This document shows, piece by piece, positions 1 through 55,283 of a DNA stretch of 64,000 bases; position 1 is the stretch's first letter, and each line of letters begins with the position of its first letter. Under the pieces are notes generated by a model. The model was given only the letters and a program-made list of their open reading frames with translations. It ran no database searches and was not told where the DNA came from. This DNA comes from Eleginops maclovinus (lineage: Eukaryota > Chordata > Actinopteri > Perciformes > Eleginopidae). Position numbers and translations under genes: made by a program. The DNA lies in the NCBI RefSeq assembly GCF_036324505.1, contig NC_086366.1, forward strand, positions 20,662,927 to 20,726,926. Reading direction: 5' to 3'.

Positions 1-117
1 TAAAATATTAACACCAGTAAGTAATTACCACTAAGCAGGATGCAATTTGACTTTCCACTTAATGCACAACCCTACTCCATTTTCATTTCCTGAGTTCCAG
101 AATTTTATGCTCCTTCT

Positions 118-330
118 TCTTGTTATGACCAATCCCAAGAGAGCCGGCCAGTTAACCAATCAGAGCAGACTGAGCTCTGGTTTCAGATAGAGGGTGAAAA
201 GGGGTGCCGCAGCACAGGCAGTTTGAGAAAAATAAAGACCTTTCTGAACACTCAAGCAGGGAAACATGTCCCAGTAGAGGCACAAAAAACAAATATGAAC
301 CTGAAAATTTGTATATTAGGACCCTTTGAA
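118..330 (-). mobile_element. TTAA-type miniature element, copy 1 (truncated)
   Basis: Reverse-strand copy of the ~400-bp family seen at 14258. It keeps the CTCTGATTGGTTA-like core (as rc TAACCAATCAGAG) and one end near TTAGGACCCTTTGAA; the other end is missing. Confidence 0.75.
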
Positions 331-1159
331 CATTGGGGTCGTAACCGCAATGTCATTTCTCATTTTAATCTTTTATAAGAATAATAAAAGTATACATTTA
401 GTTGTATTCGTGTTTGTTTTTATAGTGGAAAAACCACCAGTGGTCCTTTAAATTCATTAGGTCCTTGTTCAGTTAAACAATGGAGACCTATTCAAGCATG
501 CATACAAAAATATCTTGACAAATAAACGTGTGCTTGCACTTAAGAGCAGTATAGTTAAAATCAAATAATGCCAAACTCAGAATGAGTTACTGGGAATGGA
601 GCTAATCCAAACATAAGCTTCCGATATCAGTTGTCAAACAGGTAGAAATGTCTTGAGTTTCTCTCTCAGATCTTTCATCACTTTGAAGTCCCCAGGCTTG
701 ATCAACTCCTATCCTCTTTTTAATTTTTGTGCCTCGAGACATCAAAGGAGAATATAGGACATGGCTGCGTCAATGGTCTAGCCAGTGTTTCGCACTTTGG
801 AACAGCTCCACACAGTCTCATTAACAAGGACATGTTAAATCAAGCACAGGTTGAGCGGAAAGGATTACAAATAGGCTTACAGTCTGAACCGGGGTGGTAC
901 CGGCGTGTCATGGCCGTGCAATCTACCATGGTGGGCGTTGGGTGTGTGGCGACAGTGTTTTTCCGCTCCCTTGTGACAGTTCGGGGCAGGATGAACAGTG
1001 AACTTTACTCTTCTGTCCGGTCACGTCTTGCTTGAATGATGGGAGGTTAATGAGTCAGGAAGAGGTGGCCGCTACAGAACAGAAACATAATGTTCGGCTT
1101 TCTGCGGAGCATCTCCCTGTCACATCAAACTCTAGCCAACACACAAGCCTACAATTTTT

Positions 1160-1665
1160 AAGGTGGAAATTTACTAAGTACATTTGGAAGAGTACCATAC
1201 TTGAGTACTATTTTGACATACTTTTACTTTTTTTTCATCTTATCCTTACTTACCCCAATTTCTGAATGCAAAGATTGTACTTTTACTCTACTACATTTAT
1301 TTAACACTCATAGTTACGACTAACTTTTTATGTATTTTCCTTATATGATACAAGGCATTACTGCACTACCAACATACATAAGTACAAACCAGTATTTTAA
1401 TTTTAAGTTTCTAAAGTTGGCTTTGCATTGACAAAAACTAAAATGCCCTGATATAGTTTTGTTAGTGATAAAAACTGGATATTATAATACTATTTAAAAA
1501 ATATTATATTGTCAAAGGCACCATTTTGATACTGTAAGTACATTAAGCTGATATTACTTCTGTACTACTACTTATTTTACATTTCGCACTTAAGACTACT
1601 TATAACAGTGTTGTTTTAAGAACTTAGTACAATTGTCAATCAAGTAAAGGATCTGAGTTCTTCAT
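1160..1665 (+). mobile_element. diverged relative of the 39052 element
   Basis: Shares wording such as TTACTAAGTACATTTGG, TACTTTTACTCTACTACATT and GGATCTGAGTTCTTC with the element at 39052-39760. Ends and target duplication are not clear. Confidence 0.55.
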
Positions 1666-2180
1666 TCACATCCGACGTTTAGTTTATAGTTTTGGAACAC
1701 AGTATTCAACCCCCTTTAAAAGAAGAGAAAGCTCTGTGCGAAGAAGTGAGAGATCCCACACAAATTTTGTGTGACACTGTAAATTTCACAGATTTATGTT
1801 GTTTCCTTTGGAGGGAAAGTGGCACTGACTGGACCCCTCTGTTTGCAAATCGGTAGGAGCGGTGACTCATAGGGCAATTCCAGTGTAGTCCCAGGACACT
1901 TCAAATGGAGAAGACAAAAGGCCGTTTCACTGAGACAGAGGAGCTCATTTGCATTGCAGTGAGAGGTTGCCCTTTTGATTCCGGGACTAAGAACATGACA
2001 CCTTTTTCTTTTTATTATTCTGTTTTTCATTGCCTGCCCTTTGGAGGGTGGGAGGTGATAGAGGTATTCTCTGTCCCTCCGTCGCAGAATGTCCCCCTCC
2101 CCCTCTCATCTGTTGAACTGTAAGTGTGGTGATGACTTTACCTCTGGGAGGAATCACAACAATGTCACACAACCTCATTT

Positions 2181-2181
<1 letters not shown>

Positions 2182-2272
<91 letters not shown>

Positions 2273-2328
2273 TGTGTGTCTGTGTGTCTGTCTGTGTGTC
2301 TGTCTGTGTGTCTGTGTGTCTGTGTGTG
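2182..2328. repeat. TG microsatellite with TCTG variant tail
   Basis: Pure TG to about 2270, then TCTGTGTG-type interrupted units. Confidence 0.95.
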
Positions 2329-4360
2329 GATATTGATAGACAGATAAAAGGCTGATGATAAAAATATTGTAGTCAAAACATAACAAGATTCTATAGATTT
2401 GGCATTAACACTGACAAAATAGTCTAGTTAATATAATGGAGCAACTTATGGGTCAAAAATGTAAAGCCAATGCAGAAGTGCATTATTTCAAATGGCTTAA
2501 ATGAGTTCAAAAAATAAAATCAGATTGCATAGAAGTCTATGAAAAAATGCTCCTACTTCTCACTAGATTTATTATCTCTTAAACAATCCCCTGACAGATA
2601 TGAAAATAGTTTCAATCACTTGTGTTGAATCCTTTCCAATACAGCATAATGTTCATTTCGTAAACCATCTTTCCATTTAGACTAAAACAGACCAAACAAA
2701 CATTATGCTTTGAGGCAGGGCAACCTTGTGATTGACCAGTGCCACCATGTTGTTGATCGATTCGGTATTATTTACTCACATCATTTTCAGTGTATTTTCA
2801 GATAATGAAAGTTAATTGTGACAGTTTGGCACCTGTCTTGTTTAGCATTCAGTTCTCCTGAACCCTATCATTTCAATTCTGGTTCCATAAAACCGAGATG
2901 TGTATCAATTACCAGCTATCATTCCTTTAGATAGACATGTTATACCCCTATCTCTCCGAGACACATTATATACTTACACATATACTTAGATTTTTACCTG
3001 TCTCCTCAGTTTGTCGTAGTCTCTCGCATTTAACCCACGAATAAGCAAAACTTGATTTGAGCTTGAATACTCATCAGTATTTAAAATCTATCTGTGTCTG
3101 TTATAGTGATTCTAGTCTGGCCACATTCATCACAAAGTGAATCAAATGCATCGGCTGTGTTTGGAAAATAGCATCATGGATATAAGTTGTGGGAAATAGC
3201 TTGTTTCTGTGCAGCGACAGCATAGCAGATTTCTTTTCACCACTGGCGTTGCAATCAATGCAGCTTGAGTTAAGCTGCTCTCTGAATTCTTGAACGTGAG
3301 AAACATTACACACAAGTCTGTACATTTACTTTGGAGTACACATTGGCTGAAGGCTGCCCCAATTCTTCTGCAATGGAATTACTGACTGTAATGATGCTAT
3401 TAACACATATAACATTTGTGCTTTTCACCATCCTCTATTTTTGAACACCTGAGTTACATCACCGTGTATTCAGTTTATTTCTTAAGCAACCAGAAATCTC
3501 AGCACCTGGCAGAGTATTCATTGATCGACAACTTTATGCTTTATTTGTTTTGTGATGCATTCAATTTTATATATTGGCCATTTTGAACTATCCTACTGGG
3601 TAATACAGTAGTTACAGAAGCAAACGCAAGACAAAATAAACACGAACACACTACTATATGCTATAATAAAATCTAACAAAGACATAAAAATGCTGTAATT
3701 GCTCCCCTCCAGATTAGCACAACACTGTTATTGTCATTATCATGGCTTTCCTCATACAACACTTTTTATTGCATGCAATAAGAAAAGGAAATCAATGTTG
3801 ATTTTATGTCCCTAAATATTGTATAAATGACACAAAGGAGCCCCTTTGTATGTGTTCTCACCACTAACTGTCTTGTGTAAGTATAAGTCACCACAGGGAA
3901 GGATTAGGTGGATTAACGATGCCAGGCATTTCTCTGCACAGTCACATGGACACTAAGCATTCTGGGAACCCACGTGTCCTCCTGACCGGAGCCTCATTCT
4001 GGAGCTGTTTTTATAAAGGCCAGACTGTGAGGATGGCTCCGCCATACCTCTGCCAAAATTAGACTAGTTGCCATTGCTCAGTGAGGCCTGATCTGTTTCT
4101 AGACAGTCAAGCTGCTGTTGTATGTAATGTGGGCCACTTACCAGAAATTATGTTTGTCAGAAATGTCAGCCAGGCATATCCAGTTAACCTGTTCATTAGA
4201 CTGTCACAGAGGCATTCTGGGTACAGTTTGTTTTGGCTTTTTGAGTGTTTGTGTTGGAGGATCATCACGAGGACTCACTCCCCTATTTCTATTTTCACTA
4301 TATTCTTGTAATGTGTCCACACACTGCTGATCATACTGCCCTGAGTGGTTGACCTGAGAC

Positions 4361-4484
<124 letters not shown>

Positions 4485-7400
4485 GATTGGATTAGCTTCT
4501 TTGGATCTTGCCCAGATGCTGTGTGGTAAGGTCATGTAATAACTGACCCGTGCCAGTCCAGGGGGATCTTACTCAAAACTCATTATCAGTGTTATGTTTA
4601 TAAGTTTAAGCAAGAATTCATAGTTATTTTCCATTATTTCTGCCAACAATCAACATTATTGAAGACACTAGGCTTCTTTTCCCCCCTTTCGGATCTCAAT
4701 TTCAGCCTTTCATTCTTAAAGAAAAAACTGCCTTCACAGACTGGAAAATTGCCCGAGCTAAACAATCTATCACAGTAAATGTAAAGCCGTAATTTGGTTT
4801 TGTCATAGCTACTCTGCAGACGTTCAGCATTCTCATATTAATTTACACACTGCTCACTGCCAATCACCCACAGCAGGAAATGAGAGTCACTGGGAAATAA
4901 TCCAGCAAAAAAATGAAGCCTTCCTCTCACATGCAGCCTATATGGATGTGACACTGCAGAGGTTTAAATTGCAACAAAAAAATACAAGTTAAATATATAT
5001 AAACGCGTCTCACAAAATGCTTGGCGGTGTAATGTAGACAAGATGTGGACAGTAAACGAGCTGTAACTCAAAATAACATCACTGGGTAATGCTTTCCACT
5101 GGAAATGAAGACAGATTTACCTCTAATGTGTGTGTACGTGTGTGTGGGTTTCTCATTAGAGATCCAGACTCATAAGGTATATTTATCCGTTACAAGGATA
5201 AAAGGGAGTGTTAGTTTGTGTGTGCATGAGATGTTCCATGTGATTTTCACTGTCGTGTCTCAACTTGTTTTTATGTGAAACTTGGCTTGCAACACAGAGC
5301 AGGCTAATAAAACGTGTTTGTGTGCTGGAGGCAGACTGGTGTGTGTTTGGTGTGTGTGCACTAAAGGTTGAATACGAGCTAAATGATCCTCAGCCCACAC
5401 TGCTTTTGACAAGCGTCTGTGGTGGCAGGCCTGTCTCCCCTGTGCTCACGCCACCTTCCGTCCGTTCTTTATTGCATTACAGTCTGCGTTCATTTAAGAA
5501 TAATATGTCAAGCCGGGCGGTAAGCCAATCAGCGCACGTCCCCTGCTGCCGTTGTGTATTTACTGTATTCGTCAGTGCTTTTCCTCTGTCTCTCCGCCTC
5601 TCCCTTTTCCAGACTTCCACTCCTAAATCTCCACATAGCGGCAGGTGTTCACACTACCACATAATATAGCAACTCATGGTGAGTCAGTAATGAGAGATGG
5701 ATGCGTACGCTTGTGAGGCGTGGCAGCATATTCTTCTAGTTAATGTGTGTTTTTGTGTATCCGTGCTGCATTCCAAAGCAGCGCCAGATTTTATCCGGTC
5801 TGTACAATACAATTCTACATGTGGTTTATGTGTTGGAATACTCTTATAAGAGGATAAACAAGACCCTGTTATATGTATCTTAGGGCTATAATTATCTGTT
5901 GAATAAATTTCAAAAGACAAATCCGCCCTTCCTCACTCTGCTCTCCCTGTAACCTGTCATTATTTTGTTGATGACTCAACTTTTTGTTCCCAGTTAGTCA
6001 AATGTGATAACAGATTTTAAGGCGATCCAGCCATCCCTTCCCGCAACATAAGACCTTTAAGGTGGATCGGCACTAGCAGTTACATGAGTTAAGGTGTGTA
6101 TCTGGGTGTTGGTTGGCCACAGGATCATATATGTGATTAACAGCCTTCAGTACTAGAACTACAGTAACAAAAAATAAACAAGAAGACAAGTGATCTTCCG
6201 GGGCTAGCATTAGCAGTGGTGGACTCAGGCTGTTTGAGGGGCTGGGGTGACAAAAATGAACAGGACACCTGCTGCATGCAGAAAGGCAACAGTGCACAGA
6301 AGCATGTTTAAGGATTGTGGCAGTCTGAGAACACAACTGACCCTCAGTTTAGTTTTTCAGTCTTCGCCTCTCCACTTTTAAACTTTAAATTAAAGTCACG
6401 CCTGCATCCATCTAGTCCTGCCCTGACCCTTTGTTTCATGAGGGAACATGACAATCCACAGAAGCAAATTACTGTCAAAGTTTTCTCTTGTGGCCTTTAA
6501 GGAAGAGTTCACACAAATTTAAATCAGAGCGAAAAGAATAAAAGACCAAAACTCAAATCTTAAGCACAGAACCATTCTAAATCTATTGGTGTGTTTTCAC
6601 TGCATGATACTATTTTTCTTCTTTTGATTTTCCGTTTTCATTAACAATGAGGATAGGCTACCCCTTCACTGTAAGCAGGCTGATGAGATCATCCCCTTCG
6701 AGTCCTTTAATCTACAACCAAACACACAAACACGTCCTCTTTTTTCACTCTCTCTTCTCATATAAGCTAAACTAAATGGGAAACTGGACAGACCTGATAC
6801 CAGGTGCTACCAAGAGTTTGGTAGAACCATGCAGTGAAATTGTTTCATAAGAGTTACTTCTATTTCCTTTCATTTTTCTTCTTCTTTTCCCATTTCATCA
6901 GCCTTTGCTCCCCAATGAAATAAATTGGTCTAGGATGATGTAAGAAATTGTGACAATGACACTTCAGTTTGGCCAGTGTATTCTCAACTGCTCTTGAAAT
7001 ACATTTACATCCGGGATGTCTGAGACTGAATCATGACCCAGGAACAATCTCTTAACTTTTATCACGAACAAAGGTGATTATCTCTCCTTCCAGTAGAGTG
7101 AGATTATAAGGGGTGTCACAGTGAGCAGAAGTGACTGTCCAGTCTGTTTACCCAAGGCCAGTTCTTCTTTTGGTAAAGGTAGAAATGGCGATAAGACAGG
7201 TCCACAGAATGGACAAATGTATTCTGCACTGCTGCTCCCCTCTAGCCCTTGGTCTCACTCCTTGCGCTCTCTGCTGCCCCCCTTGGCTCTTTTTTGTGAA
7301 AGTCCAGGCCAGAGAAGCTCCTTTCTTTAGTTCTAACTGGCACGTGACTGCAGATTTAAAGCAGTGGTAAAAACTCTACGTCCACTTTGATTGTTGCACT

Positions 7401-9228
7401 TGAAGATTAAGAGACACACTGCCGCTTTATCCCTTTAGTGGAGTGAAAGGGGCGTAGAGGAGGCCCCATGACTTGTTTTTCTGCAGCCACAGAGTTTAGT
7501 TGTGGTCAGGCTGTCACTACCTCCCTTGTCTTCCTCCGTAACTGCTTCTCTGCGTCCCTCATTTCCTCCCCACCTCCCTGCTACTCATACACCGTCAGCC
7601 AATCTCACAAAGGAATGAGAGGGAGGAGAGCAAACAAGTCTGTGGTGGTGCAGAGAGGGAAGAGTGGCGCACAAAGACATGGAGATGGAGGAAGTAGTAG
7701 AAATGAGGTTCAATCTGATGCTGTTATTCCCATAAGACCAAATCAAGACAGTCCAGTGTGTTTGCTTGGCTACATGGATGAACATGTGCCTGTGTGGCTG
7801 TTTTGTGTGTTTTATGATAGCGTGTTTGTGTGGGCGTTAATGTGCTGCTGAATATATGCATGTGGCTAGTGCTGTATTCAGTTTGTGTGTGTGTTTGTGT
7901 GCAGACTCAGCTATGGCTGGCTCTGCAGCTCATCACACGCTACAGCCAACTGCTGATTACACAGCACTTGTTTTGTCTTCGCTCTACTCTGTTCTGCACC
8001 CATTATCAGCCCGGGAGCCTGCGCAGAATTAGAGAGCTTTGTCTAACACACTGCGACTCAAGTTTCCCTCTTCAGCTGTTTTCTCCTTGGCTCTCTGCTG
8101 CAGAGTACACCTCTGCCGGGACTGAGGACCGAGCAAACGGTCAGACATTAGAGTCAAACACTTGCTTGCTCATTCCCTTGATCTCTCTCTGGGGCGCAAG
8201 CCTGTTTACCCAGACTGATGACATTATGACAATCAAGAGGGGATCAGTTCTGTTCCACTTCCTGTCTGGAGGCTCCCTGGTGTGTGTTTGGAATAGTTTG
8301 GCATGCACAGCTACATCGCCTCACTGATTCATTAGAGTCTCCCCGTGATGTGACTCCCCTAACATCAGGCGAGTGTTAGCAGGCCGTGACTTATTGTTTC
8401 AATGAGGAGCTGATGAGTTGGCTGAAGCTAGGACTACGCTGTGTCATTTGAAAGGCAATAATGTGAGAGATGATTACACAGTAGATGTCCATTTTCCATG
8501 AAGAGTGGTAGTATGTTTTTCGAGTCAAGGACAGGCAGATTGGGTGTTCCCGCTTTGTAAAGGAAATGCAGGAAGGAAAACTGAGGGTACTGATAGCAGA
8601 TTTCCTGTCATGTTCACAGGGTTGGTAGGTAAACAAAGATGGGAAAATCTGGTAGAAATCACATCGTTTACCTAACCAATTAGTCTGTACAGCACACATG
8701 TTGTGTTTGAGAAATAAATGATCCATTATTTGTTGAAAGACTTTGATCCCAGGAGACGTGGATGAGCTGGTTTGTCCTGGTTTGTAAGGCATGACAGACT
8801 GCGGGTTGTTTCTCCTCTCTTGCTCTCTGTGGGCAGCCTCTCAGTCACTCAATGGGCATCAGAGCATAATAAACTTGTGCACAAATCCAATCAAACCCCT
8901 ACTCCTTTAACCATCAACTGGGCCACATTCCCGAGGTGCATTTAAATTGTCTCCTGTCTGAGCCCCTCTGCTCTCTCAGCACTGCAGCACGGAGCCGCAG
9001 AAGCAGCCAAGCATTGACAGGCTGTTCTGATTTTGCTCCATCACACCTAGTATCCATTGCAGTACATGAGCTGAAATGCGTACAGACTACTGAGTCAGCC
9101 TTATAACAAAGTTTATGGGAAAAAAGCGAGTGTCTCAAGACAAGTCAGCCTCAAAACTCCCCAATTCTTTATGGGCTCTTTAATGATCGACCGCATTAAC
9201 CCCTATTTCTCTCCCTCTCTTTCTACAG

Positions 9229-36463
<27,235 letters not shown>

Positions 36464-37621
36464 CCAGAGCCTACAGGAGCCACATGGCAGAGGGGGAACA
36501 TACTACTGACCAATAACATATGCTATTGTTAAAATCATTTGCGTACATCCAAACTCCATTTTCTGGTTTGTTAGAAACAATCCTTAAATAATGTTACTAC
36601 TTCTGCTACTGCTTCTATTGTACTATAGAGCTCTTTTTGATCATACTTCTTTTAAAAAGGTGATGTATCTGCCATTTTTGCATTACGGAAAATGTAATTC
36701 TGCAGATTTCGCTGTAATTATCAATACAACTCTCTTCAGATCAAGATGATTAACACTTCTTCAGACATGTTCTTTCTTTTTTTTAAGTAAAAGGCAAATC
36801 AAGCAACATTTAAATGTATTTGAGTGGCCATCATCAAACCGGCATACCAGACACTACAGTACCAATTTTCATCATGCGGGTGTCATCCATGCAGTTTCTG
36901 ATGGTTTCTCTCAAAAAATAATTGGTGTTTTTATTTTTGTTTCTTTTTTCCTCTCAGTAGATTGCTTGTATATGAAGGTTCTTTGTACCAATTAAAATGT
37001 ATAGTGAAACAACAAATGAGAAAAAAAATGAAATCATGAATCATTTACTTTCCGTTCTTTGTTATGATAACAGACAAAATATACATATACAGTTTAAATA
37101 TATATATATAAGAATAGATGTTTTTAATTCACCTTTTGTTTTTCCAGGGAAGAGGTAATGAGTCAATTTGGGGTTCTTAGATTAGCGGTCCTGAGTCGTG
37201 TTTGCAGGCACACTGTGAGAAAGAGTCGGGGAGGGGGAAGGTGTGCACAGACCCCCAGCTCAAACACATCACACAAAACCTACTCTGAACCCTTACTAAG
37301 TGAATGTGATAACATTTCCCCCCCCTACAAACACAACCATTTATCAATAGGGAAACAACATACATCGGTAGATTAAATATTGACATGTGTTACAAAGTTG
37401 AATGTATCCTGGAACCTTTTCTCCATGCTATGTGGCTTTGATTTAGTGACAGTGAGCGATGACATATTGTTTGTTCTTGTTTTTTGCACAAATTATCTGT
37501 AGCAAAAACCAAGTACCAGAAAAATGACTTAAAAAACTAATTTAGGTATGATGTACACACACATTTTGGAGCAACTGTTGGCTTTGCTGGTCATAAAGCG
37601 TAACAGTCTGATAGATCAACA

Positions 37622-37890
37622 CAGGGCCGGCCCAGAGGCACTAACAATACAAGCAGCACCACAGAGAGGGCTCATCTGTCACCAGGGGGGCCCCAATGAG
37701 AGAAAATGTAGCTTACAGGATTTGGTGGATTTGGAGTTGCTAAATCTAATTATGTGAAGTTTCCTGAACCTGAATATACCAAATTTGGGGATTGATAGAA
37801 ACAATTCTGGTGGATACTTTTAGTATTTTGGGAACATAAACAATGTAGATTTTTAGATTTGGGTACACAGAAAAGCTTGTGCCGGCCCTG
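37622..37890. mobile_element. hAT-like miniature element in aplp2 3'UTR
   Basis: 269 bp with ends CAGGGCCGGCCC and GTGCCGGCCCTG. Flanks GATCAACA and GATCAAAG look like a decayed 8-bp duplication. Would be carried in the long aplp2 transcript. Confidence 0.72.
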
Positions 37891-38056
37891 GATCAAAGCC
37901 AATTGAAGTCAACTTGGAGCTGGAGGGCTGTGCAGGCAGACAGAGACACAGAAAGAAAAGGCTTGGAGAGCTGGTTTTTACAAAGAAGATAAAAGGCTAA
38001 CTTGTGTGTTTTTACAGGTAGAGATTACACAAACGAGTACTGAATCTTAGAGTCTT

Positions 38057-38282
<226 letters not shown>

Positions 38283-38548
38283 AGTATTGTCTTTGTATGC
38301 TTGTATAGTTGATGTTGCAATCATGGCTTTTTTCCGGAGGATTACCTGTGGTGTGCATTGTTCTTATATGAAATGATATGATATATATTTTTAAGTTTGT
38401 TTTCTTGTTTTCTATTTTTTCCTCTTCCTGTGACAGTATCTCTGTATGTGACTGTCTCACTATGCACCCAAACGGCTTCAATCTTGTAACTGCCTGCTTG
38501 ATTGTGGGAAGGGACTGGGAACTAATATGTATATTAGTGATTTTGAAA

Positions 38549-38554
38549 AATAAA
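38549..38554 (+). terminator. candidate aplp2 distal poly(A) signal AATAAA
   Basis: AATAAA about 2.1 kb after the aplp2 stop and 2.0 kb before the st14 ATG. Cleavage would fall near 38570. Confidence 0.45.
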
Positions 38555-39051
38555 ATTGATTGACACCAATGGAACAGACTTGTGGTTACATGGGGGATAC
38601 ACATCAATAAACTCACAACTTCCATATGAATGTGTCGTCTTTTTATTGATTTTGAATTTTCAAAATGTTCAATTATTTCATTATGTAATGTGCCAAGACA
38701 AATTAAAGATACACATTATTTAAGGGCTGCAGTACATTTGAATAACATTTATTTTCAGGTCAATATTTGTTTGAAATAATTGTACAATTCATCATATTTA
38801 CATTAGATTTTTTTTGGCTAGACAATCCCAAAACCCACAAATATTTTTCAAGTATCGAACAAGGCAATTCCCATTCAAGAAACTTTAATTAGTATACTGT
38901 TTATTTATTCATCAAGTTATCGTTTCGAAATGTCACTGCATGTGTGTTTGCATTGAAATGGTATTGATTCTTGTTTCATTTCATTCAAAAGTCTTTTTAA
39001 TTGGAATTTTATAATAGATGCCATATTTTGTACAAAATAAGAAGTGATGTC

Positions 39052-39760
39052 CAGAAGTGGGTAGTTATTATGTACATTTAAGTACTGTCCTGTAAAATGT
39101 TGAGATACTTGTACTTTACTTAAGTCAGTATTTCCGACTGGAAAGTGTCAAATATTAAAATAGTGTAAAGTATTTCAAATTGATGCTACTTTGTACTTCT
39201 ACTGAACTACAATTCAGAGGTACATAGTGTACTTTTACTCCACTACATTTATGAAATACCTTTAGTTACTTTGCAAATTTGGATTAATGATGTGAAATAA
39301 AATCAACACTTGATTAAGATTTTAGTTTCACCTGGAGTAAATTCACAAGCTACCCTGCACTATCACAATCAAAGTCAGAATACGTTTATCAGTCCCACAG
39401 GGGGGAAATTTGCAAAAGTCACAGAACGGAGCCTAAAACAGCTTAATATTACTTATGAACAGCTTAATATTATTCAAGTATACAAAGTCATTCAAACTAG
39501 CTGCACCTTTACCAGCTGTGATAAGACTTTAATGCATAAAAAATGATAAAACATATCAAATATATAATTCTCAAATTGACCAATTTGAATAATAAGTGTT
39601 TTTGCTTGTGGTACTTTAAGTGTATTTGGATGCAAATACTTTGTACTTTTACAGCAATAACATTTTGAATGTAGGACTTTTACTTGTAACAGAGTATTCC
39701 TAGACTCTGGTACTTCTACTTTTACCTGAGTACAAGATCTAAATAATTCTCCAACCTCTG
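39052..39760 (+). mobile_element. hAT-like interspersed element
   Basis: About 709 bp, from CAGAAGTGGGTAGTTA to CTCCAACCTCTG, with flanks GTGATGTC and TTGATGCC (6 of 8 match). Its ends read as runs of AAGTACTTGTACTTTACT and TACTTTTACCTGAGTACAAG, a wording frequent in fish genomes. It includes an embedded TTTATCAGTCCCACAGG repeat fragment near 39386. Confidence 0.65.
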
Positions 39761-40109
39761 TTGATGCCTGGTTGGATCAATCCGCCTGTCTTCAGGGGAT
39801 AATACAGTCTGGAAAAATAACTTTCAAAATGGTATTATTGACTCATGTTATCCATTAAAGATTAGGGGGAGGCCGTTTACTCAATCTGAAACTTATGGCT
39901 CATCATACAAATGTAGGTGATTAAGAAGTGAGTCATCATTGCCCAAAAACAAACAGCAGGTGCGCGGAAAAATCACATGACTGATACTAAAAATAGGCCA
40001 TATGTAAGCTTTCCTATATCAAGATTTAAAAATAGATAGTGTTTGAATTTAATTGTAAATACAAGTTCTTAAACACATTAAAGTATAAGGTGTAGCTGCT
40101 TTTGAACGC

Positions 40110-40565
40110 TACAAACAAAAACACACTTGTCCTACCTGTGGCAGGTAAACAGGAAGTCGCTGCAGGTGCGGGGACACGCCCGCAGAAACCTGAAGCTCCC
40201 GGAAAAACGTTTTTTTTTCCCTGTGTAGTCCAGTTTCCCTCCGTCGCAGTCCGACATACTCAGACCACAACGACGTTTGTGAACAACTTCACCCGAGTGG
40301 AGCTTTCTTTTTAAAGAAACCACCTTACACTTCGTCGTGGTAACCTGCTTCTCTGTTTCGTAGTTTATATTTATTTATATATTTATTTATTGTTGCTCGC
40401 AGGTTGAATACGTTGAGTCTTCTCTTGGCGACCGGGCCTGCAGGTTCACCTCGGAAAGCACCTTCAGTTCGGGAAAGCAACAAGAAAAGGATCATTTAAG
40501 GAGATAGTTAATAGTTCAGGGGCTCTAAGGTCGGTTTTTTATTTTTAAGTCCGTGTTCGCTCCTA
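40110..40565 (+). promoter_or_regulatory. st14: likely st14 promoter and 5'UTR
   Basis: This stretch is locally richer in GC and CpG than the flanks (for example GGGACACGCCCGCAG near 40170 and GGCGACCGGGCCTGCAGG near 40425) and sits just before the first st14 codon. An in-frame TAG at 40512-40514 closes the reading frame upstream of ATG 40566. The transcription start is not defined by the sequence. Confidence 0.4.
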
Positions 40566-53871
<13,306 letters not shown>

Positions 53872-54610
53872 ATAACAGCAAAATGGCGAAACGAGGCCAT
53901 ATTGAAATGAACACGGACTGATGACAGGTAGCACAGTGATAATCTTTGCTTCACCACTGTGGTGAAGTGGCCTTGACTCCCTGTCGCAGCTGGAAAAAAA
54001 CACTGTTATCTTGAAGAGCAATTGCAACATAATGTTATGTCCACTGTGATTTTATGAGGATGGGGTTGATGAAATGTTTTAAAATGTAAATAAAGGTTTT
54101 ATTTGTGTGGGTTTTTTGTTTTTTTGATGGAGAACAATGTTATGTGCTACACAAGAAACAGATTTTAAGCGTGATTGTTACACATGAGTTGTGCGTCCTT
54201 GTGAACTGTCTGGGGTTTTATCAGTAGATATGATTAGAATTTCCCATCCTTGTTGTCTTTGTTCTGAATTTTATAAATTAAAAACAAAATGACAGCAAGT
54301 TAATTCCACCTTACCTCCTATGGCTTGGTATATTACACATTTTGTTTTAAAGTTTTAGGAAATCCCCAAAGTTTAGTGATGTGACTGTTCCTTTTCAGAA
54401 GCATTACCCTTCTCATGTTGAATAGCATTTCTTTGTAACAGCTGTGAATTGCTTTTCTATCTGCATTAAACACATCAACTTAACAGTAGGAGTTAAATCT
54501 TTCATGTTTAATATGATTATGTGATTATTCCCATGTTATTGTAAGTGTGAGTTTTATTGCAGGTATTTAAAATAAAATATTTCTAATAAAACCTGACATT
54601 CTTTGCATTT
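53872..54610 (+). other. st14: st14 3'UTR and poly(A) signals (inferred)
   Basis: No coding content. AATAAA occurs at 54089-54094 (about 220 nt after the stop) and again at 54571-54576 and 54585-54590. The first would give a short UTR, the later pair a 0.7 kb UTR. Confidence 0.5.
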
Positions 54611-54989
54611 TTTATTTTCATGGTCTGACATGCATTTCATCTACGTTGTATTTTATTTCACCTTTATAGAAATAATGTATTATTTTTATAAAATTGTATA
54701 GATTGTGTATGGCACAACCAAAATAGAGACATTTGGGATGCCATAAGGTAATGCTAATTCTGGTCCAGACATACATTATATTTAGTGCTATTTATATTTT
54801 TGCATTTCATATGTTTCCCCTTGTTCATCTTTGGGCAATCTGAGAAGAGGATATGTATACTTTTTATGATTATATTTGTATTCAGATTTCCACAGTGCAG
54901 AATGAAAATACAGAATGAGTCATTCTGCTTTAAATGTTTGTTGGTTAGTTTTTTTTCTCGTCCTGGAACAAAAAAGAAAACAGAACAGA

Positions 54990-55283
54990 AAGGACATTAC
55001 TTTCACCGGAAGATATTTAACAGCGAGCAGACCGGAAACAGTCCCACCGTGTTATTGTCCCCCTGGTGTTCTCTTAATTCATGCATGTGTGTTCGCGGCA
55101 GGGAAAGCTCTGTTTTTCTGGTTTAAATGACTTTCTGAAATTGTTTTACAGTCTTAGCACATTATTATTAAATAATCTCAGATTTAATAAACTACTTAGC
55201 TTTTGTAAAGCCTTAAATGGGAATTTAATGTATTAGCAGTAAATCGTTTCGGTTGTTTTGGGGGCGAGTAACTTCCATTAGAC
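54990..55283 (+). promoter_or_regulatory. dhx34: likely dhx34 promoter and 5'UTR
   Basis: Two ETS-type cores, ACCGGAAG at 55005-55012 and ACCGGAAA at 55031-55038, lie about 250-280 bases before the dhx34 ATG. ETS sites are typical of housekeeping promoters. There is no clear TATA box at a sensible distance. The role is inferred. Confidence 0.35.

Noticed and set aside
2089..2376. Long open frames of alternating Val-Cys or His-Thr (also at 4204-4539, 14969-15314 and 44187-44498)
   Set aside because: They are translations of CA/TG microsatellites, open by composition only.
7468..8330. Open frames of 127 and 165 codons upstream of aplp2 exon 2
   Set aside because: No recognisable domain, no signal peptide joining exon 2, low-complexity wording; likely chance frames.
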